Shown here: piece after piece, positions 53,692 through 64,000 of the stretch | Position numbering within the stretch: the first letter of the stretch is position 1 | Layout of the letters: each line of letters starts with the position of its first letter | Origin: Eudorina sp. 2006-703-Eu-15 | Lineage: Eukaryota > Chlorophyta > Chlorophyceae > Chlamydomonadales > Volvocaceae | DNA: 64,000 nt | Reading direction: 5' to 3' | Assembly: GCA_003117195.1 (NCBI GenBank) | Contig: BDSI01000046.1 | Coordinates: forward strand, 186,001 to 250,000 | Position numbers and translations under genes: made by a program | The notes under the pieces: model-generated | What the model saw: only the letters and a program-made list of their open reading frames with translations | Database searches by the model: none | What the model was told of the DNA's origin: nothing

Positions 53692-55646
53692 CTGGTGTGG
53701 AAAATCTATTCACCAAGGTAAAATAACACTACGTGACGTGTGTCGGAATCAATCTGCAGCGCGGCACCTTGTAATTGTTACAGTGTCCGTGCCGTAGGAT
53801 GTACGACTTGTTGCCTCTTGTGAAGTGCCAACAGAATGATGCACTTTTTCAATCATAAATTTAAATCTTTTTCATATTTTACGATTTTTTCCAGGGGCAG
53901 TGCTGAAATTTGCGAGCGGTTGCCTGCACCGGCATGCTGAGCTGTGTGTCCTCATTATTTTCTGAGGTGGCAGACGGCAATCAATGCTGATGCTGTCGTC
54001 AAATGCCGAAACTGGGCCCTTCTCACTTGTTATGATAGCTATTATAGTTATGATAGCAAAGATACTAAAATTGGTGGGGCCTGAATAATGCAAAAATCTC
54101 CGATAAACGGATTTTAACGGAAGTTTTAACGCCATAGCCTGCATTTTAAATACCGATTGACGGAATGGTGTTCTGACGATCACGTTTAATTGTCCTGTAT
54201 TCATTCTCCTTTCATTCCGTGTCTCTTCCCACAAGTACGTCTTTGTGTCCGCAATCTTACACTTCCCCAAATCGCACGACGATTGATAATATCAAGAAGC
54301 TTGCCGTAAGTCGGCCAGTCGTCTCGAGCTCTCGACACTCTTCGTGCTGATTTTCTGGTAATTTACTATTGCACAGACATTACCGTTCGCCCGCAGGCCT
54401 TGGCGTAAAGCGACTACGGATGCTAAGCTTCGCGTCTGCCGCGTTCCTGACGAGTTACGGCAGAGGCATTCGACATCCTCAGACCCACATTGTCCACCTA
54501 TCCTGGCATCAGTCTGCACAGGTGGATTCGCGATCCATGGAAGCTTGTTCTGGCCGCACCCATCCTGTGTACCTATTTGCGCCCAGATAGGACCAATCGG
54601 ATAGAACGGCCGTGCAACTTCCCCCCGCCGCGCCCCAGTCCAAAGAAAGCGCCCAAGTAACACCTTATCAACACCTCTAAGTCTGCGCCGAAGTGGTTGC
54701 GATTTTTGCGAAATGGAAATGCCCGCAACCTTATTGCAAACGCTTTGGCAACCGTTACAGAGGCGGACCCTTAGTCCCGATCGGGCGATCCAACGGGCCC
54801 AGATAGCTTCGTAGGCGCAGGTAGGCGCCTCAATAATAGCACCGACCGCTGCCAAGGACTGCAAACGTTGCTAACCTTGCCGCGGGACAGCCGAGTAATA
54901 ATGCCCCGCCGGTGCCGTTTCAAGCAAACCGACAAACGGGGAAGACGATCGAGATCTGCGGTCGTTTCATGGCAGCGACGACAGCACCCTGGGTGCGTGT
55001 GGGAGCGGGCGCATGTGCCGGGGAAACTCCCCAGGTAGATCCACAGCCAGCCACATACGCAGATACCCACCCCGCACAAGCTACCGAATGGGCCCGAAGG
55101 AGCTCAGCTGCGGAGAACAAAACAAGTGAATCATGCACTCGAAACAAAATTAGGCGGGAAGAGGCCCTTCAGGGAAAGTGCCCTGGCCCGGGTTCTGGTT
55201 ACAGGAGAGTCCTGACGCCCTACAGACGGCAGATGCGTACGACCATTAGTCATTCTCGAATGGGTTGGCTGGGTCCGAAACATTCACGAACAATAAGATT
55301 TGATACGGTGCATTGCTGTGGGTTTTATCACACCGGTGCAGCCGTTGCAGTGAAAATACGACCGAACCCGGTGCACTTTCTACATGCGCGCCACCTCGCC
55401 GCGCTTCCAACATGCAACCTATATGGTAACTATGCAATACCTGGTGTATGTCCCGCGCGGCTATGTACCTCACTGCCCCGCGCGCTGCGGATGATATTAC
55501 GAAGTCAACCGTCAACGGACTGTTGGTTGGTTGGTTGGTTGTTACATGTTGTACAGGCCTTACGGCTATAAACATGTGTTCCCCCACAACGGTCATCCGT
55601 CAAAGGGCGCACAAAAGATCAAAAGAACAAAAGGTAGCTGAGTCTC
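53692..55646. other. Region 5' of kinase gene, possible further exons
   Basis: AT-richer than its surroundings (53700-54270). Two minus-strand stretches look protein-like and are bounded by plausible splice sites: about 54861-54780 (SLAAVGAIIEAPTCAYEAIW) and 54520-54391 (contains RSLASVVALRQGLRANG, then GTAATG). They could be 5' exons of the kinase protein or part of a separate gene; neither could be connected with certainty. No RNA gene seen. Confidence 0.35.
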
Positions 55647-56339
55647 TCATCTCTGCAGCTTTTCCTTCCGCAACTTCTGCACCTGATATAAGAAATGACC
55701 AAGCTTGCACTGGTCAAACAAAAACATGATTCCGAACATATCCGAGTCATCAGGGAGATCCACCGCTCGGCGTAGCGGTTCGTAGACCGGACATTCAATT
55801 AGCACGTGTAGCTCGTCCTCTACCGCTCCACTATTGCAAACCCGGCACGTCCGTGTACTGCGCGGCGTGCGCCCGGGCCCCCGTGCTAACCGCGATACCT
55901 CCAGATCCCAACGGCCAAGCCGGAATCGCATTAGCGCCGTGTGATGCTTTCTCGGCATATCAGACGTCATATGCTCCAGCTTTCGCTTGTGATCGATCGG
56001 TGTGTACGCAAGGCCCATCCAGTTCAGGTACCGACATGCTGTCACGCCCGGCCCCTGCACTCCAGCCCTATCGGTGTACTCCGGGAAGCCCCTGGGATCC
56101 TGATCCAGGCAATCAGCAGACCAATCGCAGAGCAGTCTGCGCCGAAATTCTAAGAGCAAATCTCCAAAAGGGATATCTAGCGCGACAATGGCCTTTGCCT
56201 TGGCCTCCGCACCGAGCGCCTCCTCCACATGCGCCTTATAATCGAACCCCAGGGAACGGACTGTGCTCGTTGTGACGTACGAGGTGCTCAAGTTAGGGTG
56301 TGCCTTATGACATGGAAGTAAAATAGGCCCGCCAAATGC
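55647..56339 (-). mobile_element. LINE (non-LTR retrotransposon) ORF2 C-terminal fragment
   Basis: Open for about 230 codons on the minus strand from an in-frame TAA at 56342-56340 to the stop near 55647. It contains the region downstream of reverse transcriptase in L1/Dualen-like elements: RFRLGRWDLEVSRLARGPGR, then a C-x2-C-x9-H-x4-C zinc knuckle (CRVCNSGAVEDELHVLIEC) followed by PVYEPLR. HPNLSTSYVTTSTVRSLGF lies upstream. No reverse transcriptase YADD box or endonuclease domain is present, so this is a 5'-truncated or interrupted copy and cannot move by itself. Family placement is by motif only. Confidence 0.75.
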
Positions 56340-57236
56340 TTACTCTGGCCCGCAGCCTGCGCTTAGCAAACCTCTTGTACTGCCGATGGCGGTTCACTAT
56401 GGAAACCTCGCTCCAATTACCGGGTGGATAGGACTACACGTACTTTTGTACGTTGTATATGAGGAAAAGCACCGGTACCTGGACGGTGCTTCCCCGATAT
56501 AAGGAGGCCGTTCAAGGCCGCGGATTTCCCAGAGAGTGACTGAAGGGCAACCCAATTATATTCATAATATTGGCTATTCAATGGCTGACTTGGGCGGTAA
56601 ACCGCCTATGGCTTGGGGGCATCAACCCTCGTCCGACAACGGGCCCCCCGAACGAACACCGGGACAATGCTGTTTCGAGTGATGGGCGCAATCCCTGCAG
56701 CAAACCGGCATCAGGCCCGCTGCAGCGAGGTCCAGGGCCGCGGAGTGACTGAGCCACGCACATCGATCGCTGCAGCAGTCAGAACCTCACCTGCTGGACA
56801 AGGCCGTGTGTGCCGCGCAGTGCATCCCGTGTCTGTCATCCAGCAACCGAAACCAACGATGCCTTTCAGGCACGCACCCAAAACCCAGGGTAAGGTACAT
56901 ATCATACTACAACCCCGGAAGCACGCACGGTACTCAATGAGCTACAGTAACGTACGCATCTGAATCGCTCTCATCGCACCTTCCTCCCGCTTGGTGTACG
57001 GCGCGTCCCGACAGTGGGCACAACACACACACACACAACAGTCGCGCCCACACCGCCAGGGAGCCGAGACCACCAGAGGGTACGGCAAACACATTGCCGT
57101 ACAATACCTCGCCCCTGGGCCCCCGCCGCCCTTTTCCCGGTCCTCCCGGTTGCGTCCCTTCCCACTTTCGCAGCCTCATGGCCCCCTCCCGCCGTCTGCC
57201 GCCCACTCGCGCGCTACATCTCCCAACGCCTCAGCC
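56340..57236. other. Intergenic between LINE fragment and GST-B
   Basis: No gene recognised. A short inverted repeat (AAGCACCG at about 56465 with CGGTGCTT at about 56484) could form a small hairpin. (CA)n lies at 57024-57039. The 3' untranslated flank of GST-B would lie at the right edge. Confidence 0.5.
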
Positions 57237-59581
57237 TCAGCCCAACTTGTTGGCGTTGGGCTCCGCGAGTCGCTTGGGCGAGGCGAGGTACTCCTTAATG
57301 CCAGGGAGCTCCGAGATGGCGGCGTGGAAGGCCACCAGCTCGGGGTACTGCGGAATGGAGGAAGCGAAGGAGGAAGGGAGGGCGGCTCACGAGACAAACA
57401 GAAAAGGAGGTGCATGTGTACACCGTCATGTGGCCGCACGAAGTTTAACCAGATCTGGGTTCCAACGCGCCCTAGATGCAGCTATCACCTCACGCAGGGA
57501 CCCGCGCTTGTCTCACCGCCTCCTTGAGCTGGTCCCCGAAGATGCGGAGATGCAGATCCAGGATCTCCCACAGGCACAGATCCGCGATGGTCAGCGCGTC
57601 ACCCACGCAGTAGTTCCCGCCGTTCTTGGCCAGGAAGTTGGCCAGGTACTGGATGTGCGCACCGCCTGACAGAGGGCCCAGACGGACCCCGAGAGACCAG
57701 AGGCGCCATAGCGGGCCCGAGGGCGCGGGGGAGGGGCCCGAGGCAGAGGCAGGGGAAACGGACCCTCAGTGAAATATCAAAAGAGGAAGAGCGGATGGAT
57801 TGGGTAGCAGTCAGAGATACCAGCGCCATACATTTGGGTCCTGCGTTACATTGGCCACATCGAACACCCGCCGTTGTCCACATGACAGGGCCGGCAAAAT
57901 CAGCTTCTGGCACAGCTGAGTCAGTGGGTCTGCATCCCTACAGCATCTGCTGCAGATCCGGGCCCTTCCCCCACCATCGACCCCGCGCGATCGCTCCCTC
58001 CCGGAGGACTTCCCCTGCCGCTTTCCTTTCCTCCCCCGGCCCCTCGCTGGCCCCGCTCCATCCGCAAGCCCCTCCTCAGGCCCCACCGTTGCGCCCGCTG
58101 GTGGTCTCCTTGTCGAAGTACGTCTTCCAGTACGTCTCCTTCGCCGCATCGCTCTGGCGGCCGCATGTGGGTGTGAGGGCCCCAAGGTCGAGGGCATCCG
58201 GGGGTTCCGGTTCTCATCCGCAGACTGGGTGCTAGAGGTTAAGTTGGAGACGTGTGTGAGCTGAGCTGTGTGCGGCTTGGCCAGGCCGCAGCTGGCGCGG
58301 TTGTTGGTGCTACACCACCCCGGGCCTTCGGGTGAGGCGCAATGAGGGCTCGGCCCGTGCGATGGCGCGCTGCGGGGTTGCAGTACGCTTGGACTCGTCC
58401 GCTTGGGTTTGAATATCTCGTCCATGTGAAGGACAATCCCGTAAATCACCTGCCCCCACCCCGACATACCAGCTGGTCGTTGTACACCTGTACGGTGCGT
58501 GGACGAGGAGAGGTGTGGGCAGGAGGGGGGCAGCGGCCCGGGTTCAGAGGACAGGCACAATAATCGAAAAACGGTAACAGGTCACGCGAGCCACCAACAG
58601 GAGCGGCGACAAATGCCCCCTGTGTCGAGAAACTACATCCAGCATGCGAAATAGGCGGCTGGTCAAACAGTTCCGCTGTGGCTGTGGCGTGAGCATGCGG
58701 AAGACATCCCTCCCCACGACCATGACAAACAGGAAGACGAGTGCACGGGCCTCACCAAGTTGACGTATCTGCTCCCCATAGACGTGGATGCAGGTGAGCA
58801 CGCCAGGAGGGTATATGAGGTCAACCGAAAGCATGGGGCAGGCAGGGAGGGATGTCACAGAGCGGACAAGCGGCAGATTAAGGGCTCCTGACGGGACCCT
58901 GCTCTGAATCCGCGGCGATATCCTACTTACCAAGTGGAGATGAGCTCGGGGGTTACTATTCATGTGTCATGTATGTACGCATAAGGTATGTGGTATGTGC
59001 CAGGGCAGGCACGGCTTCCCCAGAGGGCCCACGTGTGGCGGCAAGTTGTTTCACATCAGAGAGTTTGCCTGGCAGTCGAATGAGTCAACTCAATCAGACG
59101 CCCCACGGCACCCACTTGACGCGCAGAGATTCCACGCCCTCCATGATCATGTCCACCAGGCAAATCTCCTTCTCCGTCTTGCCCATGAGGTTGTACTTGC
59201 GGGCCAAATACCTTAACATAGTTTGCAGCCGATTAACAAGAAAAAACCAGCGAGGTGCGCAAGAAGGTCCGTTTACGGAATTCCAAACTCACCGAGCAAT
59301 AGTGTTCGACTGAACCAGATCGATGTCTCCATCAACCAGCCTGGAAATTTTGAAGACTGCGACCTCAGTTCACCAGCACGGCGATCGGTGGCGGGATACC
59401 GAAGGTGCTTCAGTAAAGCCTACCTGGGGCACTGACCGAAAGGGTATTTTTCGCGGTCGCCCTTCTGCTCACTATAGTTTACATCCACAGTATCAAAGTC
59501 ATCGCCACCGGCAACAATCGTTAGGCGCAGCACCTCGGCGCGTCCGCGGATAGGAAAGTAATGGATCACTGGCTTCGACAT
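57237..59581 (-). CDS. Glutathione S-transferase, sigma-like (GST-B)
   Basis: Eight exons on the minus strand, 219 aa: 59581-59424, 59340-59293, 59211-59116, 58768-58756, 58487-58470, 58153-58087, 57665-57517, 57347-57237; stop TGA. All introns are GT-AG and phases agree. N-terminal domain: YFPIRGRAEV with presumed catalytic Tyr8, and QSNTIARY for glutathione binding (Thr where GST-A has Ala). C-terminal domain: CVGDALTIADLCLWE. The last 111 bp encode nearly the same peptide as GST-A (YPELVAFHAAISELPGIKEY). Exons 4 and 5 are only 13 and 18 nt. They were recognised because GST-A's single 127-nt exon equals 96+13+18 and the spliced peptide YVNL-VYNDQL aligns with YLAL-IYQDQL. GST-A's first two exons (41+117) equal GST-B's uninterrupted 158-nt exon 1. 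An in-frame TTG/GTG-type codon upstream is not used as start because homology begins at the ATG (59581). Confidence 0.93.
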
Positions 59582-61714
59582 GGTTGCTTGCACTACTTTA
59601 AGCACCAATTATTTATCGAACTGTTCGAACGCGTTGATAGCCTTGCTGTTTAGTAGCTTCTCTTCCGGATCCTGTCGTACGTTCACGGACTCGTCCCTAT
59701 ACGCCAGGATACATCAGAACGCAGAGGGTTACACGTCTAGGTTAACTAACATGGAGATCAGCTGCGCGCTCCGCTGAGCACACATAAACAAAGGCTACTG
59801 CGTAAGTGAATGATACCTAGCCCGTCGACGGCGCTCCACCAGATGTCGGACGGGGTCGGACACTCCTGCTGGTCAGATACCGCAGACTGCACACGGGGCA
59901 CTCCAGAGGCTCGCTGCGCTAAACAGGTGAGTGCCCGACTCGAACAAGACAACGACGCTATCCCTGCCAGGAAAGAAGGATGACTGTTCCCTACCGTTCT
60001 CTCACTCCCCCGTCCCGCACCGTGGATTCAGGCCAACCTGATCGGATACCAAGAAGCAATCAGCGGCGGTTCGGGCTTTCGTAAAGCCGTATTCCAGTTG
60101 CCGCAGGCGCCACAGGCCCACAGCCATTGCGTCGCGCCTTATTGTCAGCCCGCAGCACCCCCTGTCCCCCGGCGCCCCTTGTCTGTCACACGGCGCGGCC
60201 AGCCAAAGGCTTTTCGAGATGATGTGCAGTGTCTATTGTACGAACTTGGCCTTTGGCCGCGCCGTGTTACAGTGCCGCTGTTATGAACCAGTCGTGTCAC
60301 AATGGGCCCAGCCGGGTCGTCGTAGCTCAAGAGCCGGACAATACGTACTGCCACCATGCGATCTTTGGCAATGAAGGGCTGGACGCCGGCGATTCTGGCC
60401 AAAGGAGGCTTAACGCGGCAACTCGTCAAATGGCTTGTCTGGCACCGTCGGTGAAGTATACCTTTGTGGTCCCGAGCAGGTTTGGTCGGTTATGACTAGA
60501 CGGGTGGTTTGTACGGCAGGCGGTCGTACGGTTGTTTCGGCTGCGAATTGCTTATATGGCAACACGGGCCAAGCTCGACGTTGTTCTTTTTCTCTCCAAC
60601 GAGAAACCGAAGCGTGAGGTCATTGTTTTGCGTCCCAGCGATAGAGACAGCCAAGGGTCATGTAACATGACAGGAGGGACCAGCCGCCGGCGTGCGACGA
60701 TGCCTGCCATTCATCACAGCTACGTACTACTGTCCGCAATGTCAGCAATGGCAGTATGTTTCGCTTGCGCGGGCAGGACCCGCTGCAGGCTGTTGCAGGT
60801 AGAGAAGGGTAGAGTGGGACAGCCTACGCTCCGTGACTCAGCTTATGTAACGGTTGGTTACATTACAAGAGCTGAGCGAGCAAAACCCGAAAGAGACAAC
60901 CTTTGGCGGCTCGGGTTGTCGGGCTCGGTCTGGGCGTTGAAGGCATCTCTACCTTCCGACATCGCTTGGTCCGGCTTACGACCGACCGGCTTGGTTAGTT
61001 CAGCCAGTGAAGAAAGCAAGTGGCACTCAGCAGAACGCCGGGCATTACGCCAACGACCTTAACCGAGGTCTGGGAAAGCATGCACGAAGAAGAAAAGACT
61101 CCTCGGCGCATGCGCGCACGTTGGCTGTTCCATTCAAACAAGTCTGCATCAACATAAGATCAGAAATAACATGCCATCGTGGAGGCAGCAGAAACGCTGT
61201 TGTAGGTTCGCGACATCGGAGGCAAGGCCGAAGGTAGGATCAGCTGGCTGGTCCGTTGCAGAATCGACGCCGCGCAGCTGTCCATAACGCTGATGTAAGC
61301 ACTATGCGTGCAAATGATGACAATGGAACAAGGGCTCGGTCCAGGAGATGAATGATGTGATGAACGACCTTACATGTCTCTTCCACTAGGCCAGGTCCAT
61401 AACCTAACGAAAGGGGCCTACTGGTTGCTCATCGGCTATTGCCGAAGAGCAAATCGAGACAAAGCACCAAGGCAAAGCCTCGACCTAAATCACAAGACAA
61501 CAAGTACGACACTCTACCATCAGTGATGGTCCCGAAACCAAAGGAAACGGACAACCGAATCACACAACAACTCACAATAACCGCAAATAACCGAATTGGA
61601 GCAGTAAACTGACGGGTGCAGTCAATCGGCGTGACAGAGGGATAACAAAGCTTACAAAAGCAGAAGCCCACAATGGCTACACGAAAGAGACGCTGTGTAC
61701 GACCTTTATGTCCA
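59582..61714. other. Intergenic 5' of GST-B
   Basis: No gene recognised. A foldback structure lies at 60183-60272: TGTCACACGGCGCGGCC on the left is matched by its near-perfect inverse (GGCCGCGCCGTGTTACA) on the right, with CAAAGGC/GCCTTTG inside, about 90 bp in total. Open plus-strand frames at 60532-61062 and 61007-61237 have no recognisable domain. Confidence 0.5.
60183..60272. repeat. Foldback / MITE-like hairpin element
   Basis: Terminal inverted repeats of about 24 bp (one mismatch in the first few bases and a 3-base insertion in the left arm) around a 40-45-bp AT-richer centre. No clear target-site duplication was seen. It could be a miniature inverted-repeat element or simply a hairpin. 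Confidence 0.5.
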
Positions 61715-61982
61715 ACGGAAGTCGGGTATGAGATAGCAGCTAGTTGCTGAGATGTGGTGTTGAGGCTTAGTTGATGGGCCAAGATACGCACGCTTGATTG
61801 GTGGCGATGCCGAACTCTCAAACTCGAAGGATGGTCGGGTGAACGGATATGGCGGAGATCGTGAAACGGTTACGATGGTAACTGGTGCGGGAAGATCGTG
61901 ATGAGCGGCCTTTGACGGATGTCCGTTGCGGGGCCACATGTGACTGGCCGGACGGTCAGTACAACATGTAACATTCCATTCC
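61715..61982 (+). repeat. Dispersed repeat, copy B, with short CATTC tail
   Basis: Same body as 14707-15010, differing at about seven bases plus two small deletions (one removes 5 bp, ACACA, near 61965). It has only two CATTC units where copy A has about eight. Same orientation as copy A. Confidence 0.8.
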
Positions 61983-62108
61983 AACACAATACCTACCGCA
62001 GCTCGATATGAACGCCAGCACACACGAGAACACTAACGGAAAGCACAAACGAGTAAAACGGTGCCTCGATTACTGGTATGTACAACTATGGAACAATAAA
62101 TTAGTCAA

Positions 62109-62940
62109 ATGATTCCGGCGCCCGCTTGTCCGCAACAAGCGACATTCGACACGTACTCCTGTAACCGTTACAAGGTGGACCCGTTCGTAACCGTTACAAG
62201 GTGGACCCGTATCCCGACCGACGTGCAGGTACGTCGGACCGACGTACCTGCATGCAACGACACACCCTGTCCCCTGTGCGGCGGACCCGACTCAGGAGGA
62301 CACATGCTAGGAGGCTGCCAGCACCCAAACATGAAAGCGCTGTACATCAAGCGGCACAACATAGCTGTTCGCCGAATCACACGGACAATCGCCACAGGAA
62401 ACCACGGTGGATGTTGCATGATTATGGACGCATGCCCAACACAACAACTGCCTGACCACAATGCTGGAACGCGTCTGTCGCCTTGGATGCTCAAGCCCGA
62501 CATCTCTTGAGGTAACTCGGCACAAACTGCGACCGGACATACTCACCATCCCAAGCCTGTTGTACAAGGAGACTGCTAGACCGGGTTACACCGGGCCGTC
62601 CAACCGCTCAAAACACACCGTACATATCCTCGAAATTGGCTACACAGCAGACACGAACCACATGGCCAAACAGCACGAAAAAGCGCAACAACACAGCCAC
62701 CTTGCAGACCAAAGCAACTCGCCACCGCAGGATGGAAAGTACGGTACACGGCACAGGAAGCCATCAGCCAAGGCTTTGGCGGCACCATACGCAAATATCT
62801 TTTGCCACTACTGGTCGCCACGGGCGCTAATACACAGGAAGCTCGGGCGTGCTGCTGTGACCTACATGACCACGCCATGGAGGCCTTGCACACCATTGTT
62901 ATTGCCAGGAGACAGCAGGCAAGAGGAATGCGCACGACAC
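62109..62940 (+). mobile_element. LINE ORF2 C-terminal fragment, frameshifted
   Basis: Plus-strand relic read in three consecutive frames. 62109-62510 carries a C-x2-C-x7-H-x4-C knuckle (CPLCGGPDSGGHMLGGC), then HPNMKALYIKRHN. About 62520-62711 (another frame) carries RPDIL and HILEIGYTADTNHMAKQHEK. About 62712-62940 returns to the first frame with LATAGWKVRYTAQEAI and LLPLLVATGANTQEA. This order (knuckle, then RPDIL, then a helical tail with an AGW..R segment) is characteristic of the C-terminal domain of a group of algal LINEs. The two frameshifts and lack of reverse transcriptase mark it as dead. A 24-bp tandem duplication (TAACCGTTACAAGGTGGACC) lies at 62161-62212. It is a different family from the 55647 copy. 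Confidence 0.75.
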
Positions 62941-63684
62941 ATGGGCAAGAGCAAATGGGTACCTAACACCACAGGGGCGGTTAGGATGAGTGAACCCAGC
63001 GGTGGTCGGAGGTGCAAAGGCCAGGGGAAACCCATAACCTCTCCACCCCCGCCCCCTTACCACATACACATCGGTTCAAAACTGCCACACACAATGAAAA
63101 CTCGCAAACGTCAACAGGCGTCACACTATTGGAAGTGCAGCGTGCCTTGAATGCCTGGGAATGATGACCTCCTTCCCTTTGAAGCCACACGAGCTGCCAC
63201 CCGCACAAGAGACTAACACAAACACTAGTTTCGGAGCATATCTATGCTTACGCGATCCTTCCCCCTCCCCATGGGAACCTGTGAGACGACCTCTCTTCAC
63301 ACTTTCCATAGAACCCACCCGCACCTGCCTGCAATCCTCCACCAGTCCACCTCACTTGACACATGGCTGGTTGGGCCACAAGCAGGGGTCCGGAGGGCAC
63401 CCCTCAGTCCTTGTCACCCCACCATCCACATACAACCCCGCCCAACAGTAAGCTGCACAACAAGGCAGATACGCCATCCAAGGACGCACCACACCACACC
63501 ATAGACAACGGGCCGTCCGGGTCTGCCTTGCCATCCAGGTGCACCACGCAAGCCAGAGCGGACATGAGTGTCAAGATGTTGACTTCCATGCCTATCAGGA
63601 TGAGCGTGCACACGCGCCCTGGGTGTATGGTGCGGATTCACTCATCTGCAGCGGTGCGAATGGCCAGCCACGGACGATGCACAA
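62941..63684. other. Unassigned sequence between LINE and Pol II-like fragment
   Basis: No domain recognised on either strand. Pro/His-rich and low-complexity frames only. A short plus-strand stretch near 63572-63600 reads DFHAYQDE, faintly like the aspartate motif of RNA polymerase large subunits, but spacing to the fragment downstream is far too short for an intact gene. Confidence 0.4.
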
Positions 63685-64000
63685 GAGCTCATCCATGGCG
63701 GCACACTGTGCAAGTGCACCCTTCACCTGGCATGGCGGCCTGGTTCACGTCACATGGCTGGATGAAGTCCCCACGCCGCTGCGGCTGGCTGTCATCAACA
63801 ACATGCAGTGCATCACAAACTACTGGCTGCTGCAACACTGCATGAGCATTGGCATCACGGACATGGTCGTAAGCCCGCAGAGATCAACTGGATCATTGAC
63901 ACCACCGAGTGTGACGTGTGCAAGCTGGTCGAAGCCTATCAGTGCAACACGCTCGAGGCACAGCCAGCAGGGTGCACCATGCACAAACGTTTCAAGGCCC
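63685..64000 (+). pseudogene. RNA polymerase II largest-subunit (RPB1)-like fragment
   Basis: Reads in three frames along plus. Frame 1 gives ELIHGGTLCKCTL (63685-63723). A shift gives GGLVHVTW and ITNYWLLQHCMSIGITDM (to about 63868). A further shift gives INWIIDTTECDVCKLVEAYQ followed by NTLEAQPAGCTMHKRF, to the window end. The order G-x-LCK, GGLVHV, NYWLL-x3-x-SIGI-x-D, then a helical stretch ending LE-x2-P-x-G-x-T, is that of the pore/funnel region of RPB1 in eukaryotes. Two frameshifts in under 200 bp without usable splice sites argue for a decayed copy, although sequencing error cannot be excluded. It continues beyond the window. Confidence 0.6.

Noticed and set aside
58544..58963. Larger exon (ending HVYGEQIRQL) in GST-B in place of the 13-nt microexon
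   Set aside because: It ends in the wrong phase for the following exon, has no nearby AG acceptor in frame, and does not align with GST-A; the microexon solution fits all three.

Overview
This window is nuclear DNA from a eukaryote. It is most consistent with a green alga of the volvocine/chlorophycean type, although the organism is inferred and not read directly. The evidence is: GC-rich sequence, genes split into many short exons by GT-AG introns of roughly 80-1000 bp, abundant microsatellites and minisatellites inside introns and between genes, Ala/Gly/Gln-rich low-complexity coding tracts, and decayed non-LTR retrotransposons. Nothing bacterial or organellar was seen. All gene models were built by hand from reading frame, splice consensus, phase agreement and protein-family logic.

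Layout, left to right. 1-5192: GT/GC-rich sequence with no supportable gene. 5193-8747 (+): six-exon cupin-fold protein with an N-terminal membrane segment. 9675-13262 (+): seven-exon glutathione S-transferase (GST-A). 15588-18902 (-): six-exon MYND zinc-finger protein with a Cys/His-rich C-terminal half. 18903-26223: intergenic, with a 456-bp (CAG)n block interrupted by 48 C's. 26224-29366 (-): three-exon, about 815-residue Gln/Ala/Asn/Gly-rich protein of unknown function. 35464-40566 (-): 14-exon RCC1-repeat protein resembling RCC2/TD-60. 48102-48517: a 34/36-bp minisatellite. 50158-53691 (-): CDK-like protein kinase with an unusual N-terminal extension and a catalytic-loop insert. 55647-56339 (-): 3' part of a LINE-type ORF. 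57237-59581 (-): a second GST (GST-B), paralogous to GST-A. 61715-61982: second copy of a dispersed repeat also found at 14707-15010. 62109-62940 (+): another LINE ORF fragment, frameshifted. 63685-64000 (+): frameshifted fragment resembling the largest subunit of RNA polymerase II, running off the window.

The genes do not form an operon-like or obviously common pathway. They are ordinary housekeeping or regulatory families (detoxification, chromatin/mitotic RCC1-type, CDK, zinc finger) in a repeat-rich stretch. The most informative signals are: (i) the GST pair, whose coding segments match to the nucleotide in length (158 = 41+117; 127 = 96+13+18) while their introns differ, exposing 13-nt and 18-nt microexons in GST-B; (ii) a short motif found four times inside introns of two unrelated genes, one copy flanked by a 24-bp direct duplication that includes a splice donor; (iii) two GC-AG introns; (iv) a retroposon-like repeat with a variable CATTC pentanucleotide tail; and (v) the CDK gene, whose splice sites sit inside G-rich pentanucleotide repeats.
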